A stretch of 64,000 bases of DNA from positions 1 to 64,000 of the forward strand of contig NZ_QETH01000007.1 of the NCBI RefSeq assembly GCF_003105115.1, in the 5' to 3' direction. Source of the stretch: Flavobacterium sp. HTF (GTDB lineage: Bacteria; Bacteroidota; Bacteroidia; Flavobacteriales; Flavobacteriaceae). The notes beneath the pieces are model-generated. The model had not been told where the DNA came from, did not search any database, and worked only from the letters and a program-made list of their open reading frames with translations. Made by a program: the position numbers and the translations under genes. Positions 41,333-49,883 of the stretch are shown here, piece by piece; the stretch's first letter is position 1; each line of letters starts with the position of its first letter.

Positions 41333-42277
41333 TTAGTTTATACGTTTTACCGATAGTTTATCTAAACAAAAGTAAGCCGCTGTATTTATTCCATAAGTTG
41401 GATCTGAATCTGTAGAAGCCATTTGGAAAATCAAATATTTTACATCTCCCAAAGTAGCCAGATTTGATGTGCTCACATTTACCCAGCCTGTTGGCATAAC
41501 CAAAGAAGACCCTGTATAATTTGCTAATGAATGTACAATCGGGCTTGTAATCACACCCGACTGAGTAACCCCGTAAATCAACAATTCAAAGTGATCTCCT
41601 GATGTAAATGCTCTTGCAAATCCATCTCCATATTTACAGCCATAATAAGGCCATGGATGAATATTGATTTTTAAACCTTTTACCTGATAAAGTCCTGTGT
41701 TTCCGATTTTAATCCAGTTAGAAAAATTAGCTTCACTAAAAGTACTTCCCTGTGGATTTTGAGGGTCTAAATAACTGGACCAATACGCCACAATATAAGG
41801 ATCTCCGGTCGTTCCCGGTGTGCCCGGAGTAATCGTAGATGAAGTTCCGGAACCACTTCCTGCCATTGTTCCCCATTGATGCGCTACCCAGTTGTTTGAT
41901 CCGCCTGAACCGGCAGATCCGTAATTGGTAATGTCATTTACATTCGAAACAATAAACCCGTCCCAGTAGTTGTATCCTACAGAGGTTGCCGTATGCGAAA
42001 ATTTAAATATATCAACCGTCAAGTTTGTATTGGCTACATAAGTATTTTGCCAGTACTTTCCTCCTGTTGTTGTGGTACCACTTGTCAAAAGAGAACTGGT
42101 TACATTAAGCGTTGTAGTGGTTCCTATTGCAGGATCCGTTACGGCAAGTTTTGCTGTTTTGCCTGAGTTACTCAGTACCGAAGCCGAAGTTTCGTTGCTT
42201 ACAACTTCGTCATCACTACTACACGACGAAAATCCTATCAGCAAACCTAATGTCAAAAAATAAACTACTTTTTTCAT
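41333..42277 (-). CDS. DUF4465 surface lipoprotein
   Basis: 314 residues. Lipobox FSSC with SSDDE immediately after the cysteine, the acidic signature of surface-exported lipoproteins in Bacteroidota. After a Thr/Ser linker, the domain KYWQNTYVANTNLTVDIFKFSHTATSVGYNYWDGFIVSNVND and QVKGLKINIHPWPYYGCKYGDGFARAFTSGDHFELLIYG, ending KYLIFQMASTDSDPTYGINTAAYFCLDKLSV, is DUF4465. DUF4465 genes are frequent in B12-riboswitch loci of Bacteroidota; a role in cobalamin capture is inferred from that and from this operon. Last gene before the terminator. Confidence 0.84.
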   Translation of the reverse strand: MKKVVYFLTLGLLIGFSSCSSDDEVVSNETSASVLSNSGKTAKLAVTDPAIGTTTTLNVTSSLLTSGTTTTGGKYWQNTYVANTNLTVDIFKFSHTATSVGYNYWDGFIVSNVNDITNYGSAGSGGSNNWVAHQWGTMAGSGSGTSSTITPGTPGTTGDPYIVAYWSSYLDPQNPQGSTFSEANFSNWIKIGNTGLYQVKGLKINIHPWPYYGCKYGDGFARAFTSGDHFELLIYGVTQSGVITSPIVHSLANYTGSSLVMPTGWVNVSTSNLATLGDVKYLIFQMASTDSDPTYGINTAAYFCLDKLSVKRIN

Positions 42278-42342
42278 AATTATAAATTTTAGGGATTAAT
42301 ATTAATTAGTTACTTATTCTCGAAATACAAGGGCATTATAAA

Positions 42343-43563
42343 TTATTCTGCTTCAGTAAAATTCAAATCTGATGCTTCTTCAAAAATGCTTGTCAACAGG
42401 TCGTTGGCGCCCAGTGCAGCAAATGTTGGCACATATACTTTTATAAAATCAATTCCCGGTAAATGAACTCTCTTTCCGTCTTTGTCCACTGCCCAGCTGA
42501 TATCTATAGAAGGATCTTTTATACCGCCGTAACCCCATTCAAAAGTCCCGACATTATAAGCAGTACCCGCACCGTCACTTACATCTTTTGTAGGGATAGC
42601 TACTTTAGTTCCTTTTAGAGTATAAGTATCTCCTAACCATTCCGGATAATAATTATTTCTTCTTCGGTTAAAGGTCTTGGTGATTTTGCCCGATCCGTTT
42701 TTGTTATCTGTCCAGGAAAGATAGGCTGTATCATACTGCCAGGCTGCTGCTCCGGCTACAGGACTTGCATCAGGATTTGGTTTATGATAAGTGATTTCAT
42801 AATTTTTGACTGTCGTAGATTTATTATATTCACTTCCTGCGATTTCATACCATTCATTTGCATCTGCAACTCCGTTTTTATTCGCATCATAAGCCACGGC
42901 AATGCTCACGGGAGAGTATTTAACTGCTGAAGATCCTGTTGCCATCTGAACAGTAAAATCGCGTTTTCCATACACATTAATAACCGTATGGTCAAAAGCC
43001 GTTACAATATATCCTCCAAATGTTCCAAGGGAAACCGATCCGCCATCGTTCATACTTTCCTGAGTAAGCTGTAAAGCTTCTTCTCTGGTACTGTAACTTT
43101 CAATATTATGGCCGGGCGCAGGTAAAAAGTCGATTAGCGTTAATGCCTTTCCGCTATAGGTTTTTCCGCTTTCAGAAACGGTAACTTTTGTAGAAACCTG
43201 CTTTACGATTTTATCTACTGTTACGGTAAAATCTACCACATAATCATTTGCTTTTGATGTAATAAACAGTAACGTTTTGCTGTCACCAATGATGGAATCT
43301 TTAGCAGCACCGTCTTTATCGGTAACTTTAACTGACCATTGGTATACCGGAGTTTTTCCGTTCACATTTTCGATGATTACTTCAGGAGCTATTTCTGTAA
43401 CATCATATTTTTGCACGGCAAACTCTGAAGCCAGTTTTATAGCAATTGTCGGGTCTTTAACCGGTTCTTCAATAACCTCTTCCGGTTTTGAATCGTCACT
43501 GCTGCAGGAATAAAAAGAAACAAAAGCGATTAGAAATAAACTATACTTTAAATACTTTTTCAT
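42343..43563 (-). CDS. PKD-like surface lipoprotein, B12 operon paralogue 3
   Basis: 406 residues. Lipobox SFYSC followed by SSDDSKPEE. Residues about 40-130 are a PKD-like beta sandwich (VYQWSVKVTDKDGA, YVVDFTVTVDKIV). Residues about 145-405 are a second large domain shared with the two genes upstream in the operon: LGTFGGYIVTAFDHTVINV, the calcium-loop-like YDANKNGVADANEWYE, and DISWAVDKDGKRVHLPGIDFIKVYVP. No enzyme motif is seen. It is in a cobalamin-riboswitch operon, so surface binding of a corrinoid or help to the receptor is the best guess. Four-base gap from the preceding gene. Confidence 0.82.
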   Translation of the reverse strand: MKKYLKYSLFLIAFVSFYSCSSDDSKPEEVIEEPVKDPTIAIKLASEFAVQKYDVTEIAPEVIIENVNGKTPVYQWSVKVTDKDGAAKDSIIGDSKTLLFITSKANDYVVDFTVTVDKIVKQVSTKVTVSESGKTYSGKALTLIDFLPAPGHNIESYSTREEALQLTQESMNDGGSVSLGTFGGYIVTAFDHTVINVYGKRDFTVQMATGSSAVKYSPVSIAVAYDANKNGVADANEWYEIAGSEYNKSTTVKNYEITYHKPNPDASPVAGAAAWQYDTAYLSWTDNKNGSGKITKTFNRRRNNYYPEWLGDTYTLKGTKVAIPTKDVSDGAGTAYNVGTFEWGYGGIKDPSIDISWAVDKDGKRVHLPGIDFIKVYVPTFAALGANDLLTSIFEEASDLNFTEAE

Positions 43564-43567
43564 GGTC

Positions 43568-44812
43568 TTACTTTTTTGCTTTTTTTAGATTATATTTTTT
43601 TATGATATGAAGATCCCCTGCTCCTGAAAATACAGTAGCCATTGAAGATTGTTGCTGGCAAAGCCCCATTGGCTCGCTCACACAGTTGATTACTTTTATA
43701 AAATCTATTCCTGGTAGATTTGCTTTGTTTCCGTTTTTATCAACGGCCCAGTCAATATCGATATTCGGATTTATCGCATTTACATATCCCCATTCAGGAG
43801 GGTTAGAATTCCATAAAGTCGTCTGGTTGGCGCGTGCTGGTGCAAAATCTACATCAAGCTTTAAACCTTCATAACTAACCACGGTCTGAGTTGCCCATAA
43901 AGGATAAAATTCCTTTCTGGATTTGGGTCTTGCCAGGTAAAAACTTTCCCCGTCACTATTTTCGCAGAAAATATGTTCGTAATCTGAAAAAAGAGCACTT
44001 CCTGAAACCAAAGGCTCTTCTGCTCCTTTTTTATGGTAAGTCACTTTGAAATTCTTAACTGTATTTGCTTTAGCATGCTGACTTCCTATAATTTCGTACC
44101 ATTCGTCTGCATCCGGTTTTCCGTTTTTATTTTTATCATAAGCCACATAAATCAATCCCGGTGCTGGCGGATTTGCTTTTGAGCCTTTCGGATTTGATAC
44201 ATCTCCTCCATAAACTACAAAGTCAACTGATCCCGGAACATTGACAACTGTATGGTCAAATCCAACCGTAATCGAACCTCCAAAACCTCCTAAGTCTAAT
44301 AAATACCCAACATTGGTTTCATTGATTCTTCCTAATGCCGTTTTCATTACATCTTCTTTAGAAAAACCTTCTTTGTACACGTCATTAACAAACATTCCCG
44401 GTGCAGGATCAAAGTCAAAAATACTTGTGATGTACGGATTATAACTGGTTGCTTCATTCGTTACATTGACAATGGTACTTTTGCTTCCTTTTTTATTGTC
44501 TGCCGTTACATTCAGTGTAAACTCATAAGAACCCGCATAAATAGCCGTAAAACGAAGGTCTTTGGTATCCCCGACAATAGAATCTGTCACTTTGTTCACT
44601 GGATTTTTAGTCATAATCCACTCATATTTTGCAGCCGCACCGGCAGCAGAAGCTGTAATATCTAAAACCGTAAATGTTGGTGTTTCATATTTTGCCTGAA
44701 GCGCAATGTCAATTACATTCGCATTTTCATCAGCTTTGTCATTATCGCTGCTGCATCCCACAAAGGCAAATGCAACTGCCAGCAATAAAAATCGGGTAAC
44801 ATTTTTTTTCAT
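43568..44812 (-). CDS. PKD-like surface lipoprotein, B12 operon paralogue 2
   Basis: 414 residues. Lipobox AFVGC followed by SSDNDKADE. PKD-like domain about 38-128 (AAAKYEWIMTKNPVNKVTDSIVGDTKDLRF, YEFTLNVTADNKKG), then the shared C-terminal domain: DFDPAPGMFVNDVYKEG, LGGFGGSITVGFDHTVVNV, YDKNKNGKPDADEWYEI, DIDWAVDKNGNKANLPGIDFIKV. The EF-hand-like DxNxNGxxDxxE loop suggests bound calcium. Function unknown; see the operon context of the riboswitch and BtuB-like receptor. It could belong to or resemble the BtuH class of B12-binding lipoproteins described in Bacteroides; that needs comparison. Confidence 0.82.
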   Translation of the reverse strand: MKKNVTRFLLLAVAFAFVGCSSDNDKADENANVIDIALQAKYETPTFTVLDITASAAGAAAKYEWIMTKNPVNKVTDSIVGDTKDLRFTAIYAGSYEFTLNVTADNKKGSKSTIVNVTNEATSYNPYITSIFDFDPAPGMFVNDVYKEGFSKEDVMKTALGRINETNVGYLLDLGGFGGSITVGFDHTVVNVPGSVDFVVYGGDVSNPKGSKANPPAPGLIYVAYDKNKNGKPDADEWYEIIGSQHAKANTVKNFKVTYHKKGAEEPLVSGSALFSDYEHIFCENSDGESFYLARPKSRKEFYPLWATQTVVSYEGLKLDVDFAPARANQTTLWNSNPPEWGYVNAINPNIDIDWAVDKNGNKANLPGIDFIKVINCVSEPMGLCQQQSSMATVFSGAGDLHIIKKYNLKKAKK

Positions 44813-44851
44813 AATTTGGATATAATAATTTGATTTGATACTAGTTAAATT

Positions 44852-46138
44852 TTATCGGGTTGGAATAATTTCTCCCGAAAGATGCAGGTCTGTAGCACCC
44901 ATAATTTCGGTTGAAGTTTCGCCGAGCCATCCCGCCTGCTGATTCAGTCCGTTGTAAACCTTTACAAAATCAATCGCCGGAAGCTGTATTTTTTTTCCGC
45001 TGCTGTCTGTCGCCCAGTCAATATCTATGGCCGAATCGTCGTCGTTGTTTGGAGCATTATCGGCATAACCGTATAAAAAAGCATATTGCACAAAATAACT
45101 TCCGTTGCCGCTTTCATCCACGGCGTTATCCGGTAATCTTGTTCCTTTAAAAGTAATTGTAGCCTGATTTTTCAGCCATTTTGGCCAATAATCCAATGAA
45201 TGATTATAGGCATTGTTTTGCGCCAGATAACCGTCTTTTCCCTGATTGTCTTTCCAGTAGATGTATTCCATATCCGGAAAAAGTACAGTACCGGTTCCAC
45301 CACCCGGAACCGGGATTTTGTTAGGATCCGGACGATGGTAGGTAATTTCATAATTGTGAATGGTCTTTTCCATTTTATGGCCGGCACCTTCAATTTCGTA
45401 CCATTCATCATCGGGAAGTCCGTTTTTATTTTTGTCGTAGGCAACCATGATTACGCCGGCTTCGCTGCTTCCGCCACGCATTCCGGCATCCGGATTTGGA
45501 TTGGCCTGCGCCCAAAACGCATTTCCTAAAACCCTGAAGTCGCGTATCCCTTTTATATTGACAATACTATGATCAAAACCAAAAACCACATAACCTCCAA
45601 ATGCACCAAGCGAAATCAGATCTCCGCTTTTTTTAGCCAGATAGGAATTTGCCCTTGTCAATATTCGCTCTTCCGTATCGCCATCATTTGCCGCCGGAAG
45701 GTCATTGATAAATTGTCCCGGTGCAGGCTTAAATTCGAATACTTTTGAGATGTAGCTTTTTAGTTCTTTGGTTTCAGCAGTTACCGTAATGGTTACTTTT
45801 TCTGTCTGAGTTACACCTTTGTCCGTGATCACTACATTAAACTGATATGTTCCTTCTGCTGCAGCTGCAAACAAAGCTTCTTTTGAAGTTGTATTGGTCA
45901 GGGAATATTTTTCTGAAGAAACATTTTCCACCGTCCAGTTGTAAGTTGCGTCTGCACCCGCATTTGTTTTTGCACTTAACGTTACAATCGCAAAACGAGA
46001 GGTTTTAAATTCATTTTGATTCGTTTCTCCTCCACCCGATCCTGAACTATCATTATCACCGCCAGAACAATTGGTCAGTAGTATGGCAAAAAAAACAGCC
46101 AGTATTAATCGGAAGTATGTACTAAATCTTTGATCCAT
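44852..46138 (-). CDS. PKD-like surface lipoprotein, B12 operon paralogue 1
   Basis: 428 residues from the ATG at 46138 (MDQRFSTYFRLILAVFFAILLTNC). The longest frame starts at 46201 inside the preceding gene and is not used. Lipobox LLTNC followed by SGGDND. PKD-like domain about 35-120 (ADATYNWTVENVSSEKYSL, YQFNVVITDK), then the shared domain: LGAFGGYVVFGFDHSIVNI, YDKNKNGLPDDEWYEI (loop one residue shorter than in the paralogues), DIDWATDSSGKKIQLPAIDFVKVYNG. It starts six bases after the BtuG-like gene ends. Same inferred role as the other two copies. Confidence 0.83.
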   Translation of the reverse strand: MDQRFSTYFRLILAVFFAILLTNCSGGDNDSSGSGGGETNQNEFKTSRFAIVTLSAKTNAGADATYNWTVENVSSEKYSLTNTTSKEALFAAAAEGTYQFNVVITDKGVTQTEKVTITVTAETKELKSYISKVFEFKPAPGQFINDLPAANDGDTEERILTRANSYLAKKSGDLISLGAFGGYVVFGFDHSIVNIKGIRDFRVLGNAFWAQANPNPDAGMRGGSSEAGVIMVAYDKNKNGLPDDEWYEIEGAGHKMEKTIHNYEITYHRPDPNKIPVPGGGTGTVLFPDMEYIYWKDNQGKDGYLAQNNAYNHSLDYWPKWLKNQATITFKGTRLPDNAVDESGNGSYFVQYAFLYGYADNAPNNDDDSAIDIDWATDSSGKKIQLPAIDFVKVYNGLNQQAGWLGETSTEIMGATDLHLSGEIIPTR

Positions 46139-46143
46139 ATTTT

Positions 46144-47289
46144 TTATTTTTTGGTTATAAAGGCAATATGCGCGGGAATATTCCCTGCTGTAGTTTTCCA
46201 TTTTAATTTTCCATCCGGTGTAAAACAGTAGATGTAGCCCGTCACTACATAATTCTGTGCATCGGTGATGTAGATTTCCTTTGTTTCGGGATTGACCTGA
46301 AGTCCGTACGGAATCATTATTTTTTTGTCGGTTCCGTCTGTAATAATCTGATCTGCTATTACTTTTTTTGTTTTGGTATCGAGTATGCCATAAGAAATTT
46401 TATTGCTGTTGGTGACATAACTCCACGAAACACTGTAATAATAAAGAAGGTCATCGACGAGGCACATTCCTAAAACCGGAATATCGAGCTGCATTTTTTT
46501 CTCGTCGGTTTGGGTATCAATTACAAAAAGATTCGAAGGCGTGTTGTAATAATCTCCTCTGGAACTCACATAAATATCTCCGCGGCTGTCAATCTTCATA
46601 CCGTACAAATTAATGCCGACATCTATTTTTTTTATTTCTGTAAAAGTTTCCAGATCAATTACAGAAACCGTTCGGTCATAATTCGGAACCCTGTACCCTC
46701 CGGAATTTGCAACATATAATTTCCCGTTACGAATGACCATTTGTTCCGGCTGATAACCCACATTTACTTTTCTCCTGATTTCTAAAGAAGTCGTATCGAT
46801 TTCGGCAACAAAACCAACTTCTGCATTTGGGTCAATTGCCACAGGACCGGAATACGAGCTTACATACGCTTTGTCTTTGTAGAAAGTCACATAACGACAA
46901 TTTGGAATATCGATTTTTTTAATGCGTTTTGCCGTCCATTTATCAATCACTTCAACTTTATTGGAAACATTAATTACCGCATAAACCTTGTTGCCATAGA
47001 TTTGAATGTCGTTTCCAACATCTCCCAGTTCTTTTACAACATTTGGGTTTCGTTCGGAATAAACATCTGTGGTATAGTTTCCCGTTCTGTAATTGAACAC
47101 GTCTATACTTGCCCTGTTCATTCCCATATTACCTTCGTTCAGCAAATAAAATCCTTCGATATTGCCATCACTTCGAGGTGCGGCAACACTTACGTCAGAG
47201 GAAAGAAAAACGGTTTCTTCTTCCCGGCATGAAACCAGCGAAACGGTTATCAGTAAACCAAATACTATTTTTATAATGTTCCTTTTCAT
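46144..47289 (-). CDS. btuG: BtuG-like YncE/beta-propeller surface lipoprotein
   Basis: 381 residues. Lipobox LVSC followed by REEE. The mature protein is a repeated beta-propeller with YVTN/NHL-type blades: GFYLLNEGNMGMNRASIDVFNYRTGNYTTDVY, VIDKWTAKRIKKIDIPNCRYVTFYKDKAYVSSY, YQPEQMVIRNGKLYVANSGG, KEIYITDAQNYVVTGYIYCFTPDGKLKW. In Bacteroides the surface lipoprotein BtuG has this fold, sits over BtuB and binds cobalamin very tightly. Here the gene follows a BtuB-like receptor with an ATGA overlap under a cobalamin riboswitch, so the equivalence is likely but not proven. Confidence 0.82.
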   Translation of the reverse strand: MKRNIIKIVFGLLITVSLVSCREEETVFLSSDVSVAAPRSDGNIEGFYLLNEGNMGMNRASIDVFNYRTGNYTTDVYSERNPNVVKELGDVGNDIQIYGNKVYAVINVSNKVEVIDKWTAKRIKKIDIPNCRYVTFYKDKAYVSSYSGPVAIDPNAEVGFVAEIDTTSLEIRRKVNVGYQPEQMVIRNGKLYVANSGGYRVPNYDRTVSVIDLETFTEIKKIDVGINLYGMKIDSRGDIYVSSRGDYYNTPSNLFVIDTQTDEKKMQLDIPVLGMCLVDDLLYYYSVSWSYVTNSNKISYGILDTKTKKVIADQIITDGTDKKIMIPYGLQVNPETKEIYITDAQNYVVTGYIYCFTPDGKLKWKTTAGNIPAHIAFITKK

Positions 47290-49337
47290 AATTCAACACT
47301 GATTATAAATTTGAATGTTCTTCCCGGCATGGGATAATTGTAGATGACTTCATAATGCTGATTGAAAGCATTGTTGACTTCAACCGTACCCTTTAATTTG
47401 CATTTACTGAAAGTGAAAGACTTTTGCACCGCCAGATCATGTGTGTACCACGGCTGTACTTCATTCACTTTGATATTATTGACGTTACCGTTATAGCGTT
47501 TTCCAACGTAGATAAAACTGTAATTGAAATTCCATGATTCGTAGCCCGCATTTAGAATTCCCGATCCGCTATGCCAGGGTGTGTACGGAATCTGGTCGCC
47601 ATAAGAAGACAATTCTAATCCGGCAAACTTTGTAAAATCCTGACTTTGTGAATAGGTATAAGTAAGATTTGCAGAAAGATTTACCTTGTCGATGTTTTTT
47701 CCGAGATTCAGCACCGTTTCGATTCCTTTTCCTTTTACCTGCCCGATATTGGTCATCATCCAGCGGAATAAATTTCCGGTCGGTGCTGCGACAATTTTAT
47801 CTTTGGTATTGGTGTAATAGGCATCGGCCTGAAGCGAAAGTTTATCAAAAAAATATTTTCCTGACGGAATAGCATAAGTAAAACCAACATCATACTGGTT
47901 CATATATTCCGGTCTTAAAGTACTGGAACCAACCATTGTGTAATACAAATCATTAAAAGTCGGCATCCTGAAAATTCGCTTTGCAAAGGCTCTTAGATTG
48001 AAATCATATTTTTTAAAGGGAGTGTAACCGAGGAATAAAGCAGGTGTAAATTCGGTTTTGTTAGGCGCTTTTGCATTGTACCTGACCTCTTCGATCACAC
48101 GGCTTCCGAGTACATTTCCTAAAACCTTAAAACCTTCATACCGATATGAACTGGCCAGAGAAACAAGTGCCGTATAACGCTGTGGAAAAGAAAACTGCGT
48201 CTGGATTCCTCTTCTGGTTGCATTTAATTTATTGTATTGAAAATCAGTTGAGAGCGAAACATCCCAGGTGGGTAAAATGCTGTACATATTAACGGCTGAG
48301 AAATAAGCTTCCTGCTGAAAATAACTATCATCCGATTGTGCGCCTTCGGTTACGGTTTCGTCCAAAACGGTCGTTGTATCCCTTGCGATGTAATGTGTGT
48401 AATCGTAAGCAAACTTTCCTTTTACCTGAAATTTATATTTTTCAGAAACGTCTTTGACCAGATAAGCCTGTGCGAAAAAATTCTTGTCAGACTGCCTGAA
48501 TCCATCCGAAAACTTATTTTCTACAATAGCTCCCGGTGCGCCTCTTTCTGAATCATAATAATAGACTTTGGCATCCCAGGTACCGTTATTTAGTTGCCCG
48601 TAAACACCCGATTCAAATCGCAAAGCTTCAATATCACTGTTCCAGCGGGTTGCCGTGGTATCATAAGCGATAGTCCCGTCCTGATTATGTCTTTTGTACC
48701 TGAATTTATACTGACCATTCGATTTTATATATTCAGAACTGACACTCATGCTTACTTTGTCGCTCAGCTTTTGTTCCCATCTAAAAGAAGGATCATGATA
48801 ATTGATTGACATGGTTTTATACCGAACGAGTAAATTCGATTTTTTAGAACCCGTAAAAACAGGGCGTTTTGTTTTCATGTAAATGGCAGAAGCCGAAGCA
48901 AAATCTTTAGCCGATTGAAAAATTTCGCTCTTTTGACCATTATACATCGTAAGCGATTCCATATCGTCAAGCGAATATTTTCCAAGATCCGTAACGCCGT
49001 TTTGGGCATTGCCAAGCTGTATTCCGTCATAAAAAACGCCGACGTGATGCGTTCCCATATTTCGGACATCAACGGTTTTAAGTCCGCCGACACCGCCATA
49101 ATCCTTGATTTGTGTTCCCGCAAAATAGCGCAGCGCATCGGCCACATTATGGCTTGCCAGATTTTCGAGCAGAACGCCCGAAAGACTTTGAACAGGAATA
49201 ACTTCCTGATACGGTTTTCCTTTTAAAATAACTTCTTTTAAAACACGCGAGCTATCAGTCACTGCCTGAGAATGAAGCAGAAAAGGAACAACTAAAATAA
49301 AAACAGAAAAAAATATTTTTTTTAAACTATACATCAC
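47286..49337 (-). CDS. btuB: TonB-dependent cobalamin receptor, BtuB-like
   Basis: 683 residues (start Met1 or Met2). Sec signal MMYSLKKIFFSVFILVVPFLLHSQ, then the TonB box region (DSSRVLKEVILKGK), a plug at about 40-150 (VIPVQSLSGVLLENLASHNVADALRYFAGTQIKDYGGVGGLKTVDVRNMGTHHVGVFYDGIQLGN) and a 22-strand barrel ending RTFKFIISVEL. It lacks the carboxypeptidase-like N-terminal extension of the other receptors in this window. The 5' leader contains a cobalamin riboswitch, which is direct evidence for B12 transport. It is followed by the BtuG-like lipoprotein with a four-base overlap. Confidence 0.88.
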   Translation of the reverse strand: MMYSLKKIFFSVFILVVPFLLHSQAVTDSSRVLKEVILKGKPYQEVIPVQSLSGVLLENLASHNVADALRYFAGTQIKDYGGVGGLKTVDVRNMGTHHVGVFYDGIQLGNAQNGVTDLGKYSLDDMESLTMYNGQKSEIFQSAKDFASASAIYMKTKRPVFTGSKKSNLLVRYKTMSINYHDPSFRWEQKLSDKVSMSVSSEYIKSNGQYKFRYKRHNQDGTIAYDTTATRWNSDIEALRFESGVYGQLNNGTWDAKVYYYDSERGAPGAIVENKFSDGFRQSDKNFFAQAYLVKDVSEKYKFQVKGKFAYDYTHYIARDTTTVLDETVTEGAQSDDSYFQQEAYFSAVNMYSILPTWDVSLSTDFQYNKLNATRRGIQTQFSFPQRYTALVSLASSYRYEGFKVLGNVLGSRVIEEVRYNAKAPNKTEFTPALFLGYTPFKKYDFNLRAFAKRIFRMPTFNDLYYTMVGSSTLRPEYMNQYDVGFTYAIPSGKYFFDKLSLQADAYYTNTKDKIVAAPTGNLFRWMMTNIGQVKGKGIETVLNLGKNIDKVNLSANLTYTYSQSQDFTKFAGLELSSYGDQIPYTPWHSGSGILNAGYESWNFNYSFIYVGKRYNGNVNNIKVNEVQPWYTHDLAVQKSFTFSKCKLKGTVEVNNAFNQHYEVIYNYPMPGRTFKFIISVEL

Positions 49338-49454
49338 GATTAATTAAATAAACTTTCTGTGATGTAGTAATTATAAAACGTAGAGTTAAGCCCGCTATAT
49401 TAGCAGGTTACCATCTTTGTCATCAACTTCATACCACGAAAGTTTTAAACTATA

Positions 49455-49612
49455 TGATCGTGGCAGGTCTCCTGACTTGTTCCATCTTTAAACGGCCTTC
49501 TCACCCCGCAAGGCGGGACAATGGCATTAGTAATGTTTAAAGACTTTGTGTAGAACTTACAGTAGCGGGTCTGTTCAGGATTTGCACCTGATTCCCTTTT
49601 AACTATTTTTTC
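49455..49612 (-). ncRNA. Cobalamin riboswitch
   Basis: Reading the minus strand from about 49612: GGGAATCAGGTGCAAATCCT, then GAACAGACCCGCTACTGTAAG, a variable arm with CCCGCCTTGCGGG, and at the 3' side GTCAGGAGACCTGCC, which contains the B12 box. These are the conserved parts of the cobalamin aptamer. The element ends about 118 bases before the receptor start codon. The likely expression platform is in that leader, where CCTGC and GCGGG can pair (minus strand, about 49398-49415). Confidence 0.93.
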
Positions 49613-49640
49613 TGATGAAAAAACAGACCAAAATCAGTCG

Positions 49641-49670
49641 CAAAGATATAATTGTTATATGGTTCTGCAA
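49641..49670 (-). promoter_or_regulatory. Promoter of the B12 operon
   Basis: Minus strand: TTG at 49670-49668 and TATCTTTG at 49648-49641, 19 bases apart. Both boxes match the Bacteroidota consensus (TTG, 17-23, TAnnTTTG). The predicted start site lies just upstream of the riboswitch. Confidence 0.7.
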
Positions 49671-49845
49671 GCCGGAATTGCGTTTTTAATAAATTTATGT
49701 AATCCGGATCTTAAATTTCAGGGTGTTTTATTGTTGTAATTTAAGACCAAAAATTCTTTATCGAGTCACAAACTAAAGGCCTTTTGGAGATTTAAGCTAA
49801 GATTGAAATTTAAAATTTAGCCCGAAGCTTAGAGATGGAATTTGG

Positions 49846-49861
49846 TCCCGAAGCTTCGGGA
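49846..49861. repeat. 16-bp palindrome TCCCGAAGCTTCGGGA
   Basis: Perfect 16-bp palindrome, with a partial copy CCCGAAGCTT 26 bases away at 49821-49830. It lies 23 bases past the end of the orphan TonB receptor gene. It may act as a terminator hairpin or be a dispersed intergenic repeat. Confidence 0.6.
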
Positions 49862-49883
49862 TGATATTGGAATTTTAAAAAAA

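Noticed and set aside
46139..46201. Longer start for the first PKD-like lipoprotein
   Set aside because: It lies inside the BtuG-like gene, and the ATG at 46138 gives a clean lipoprotein signal.
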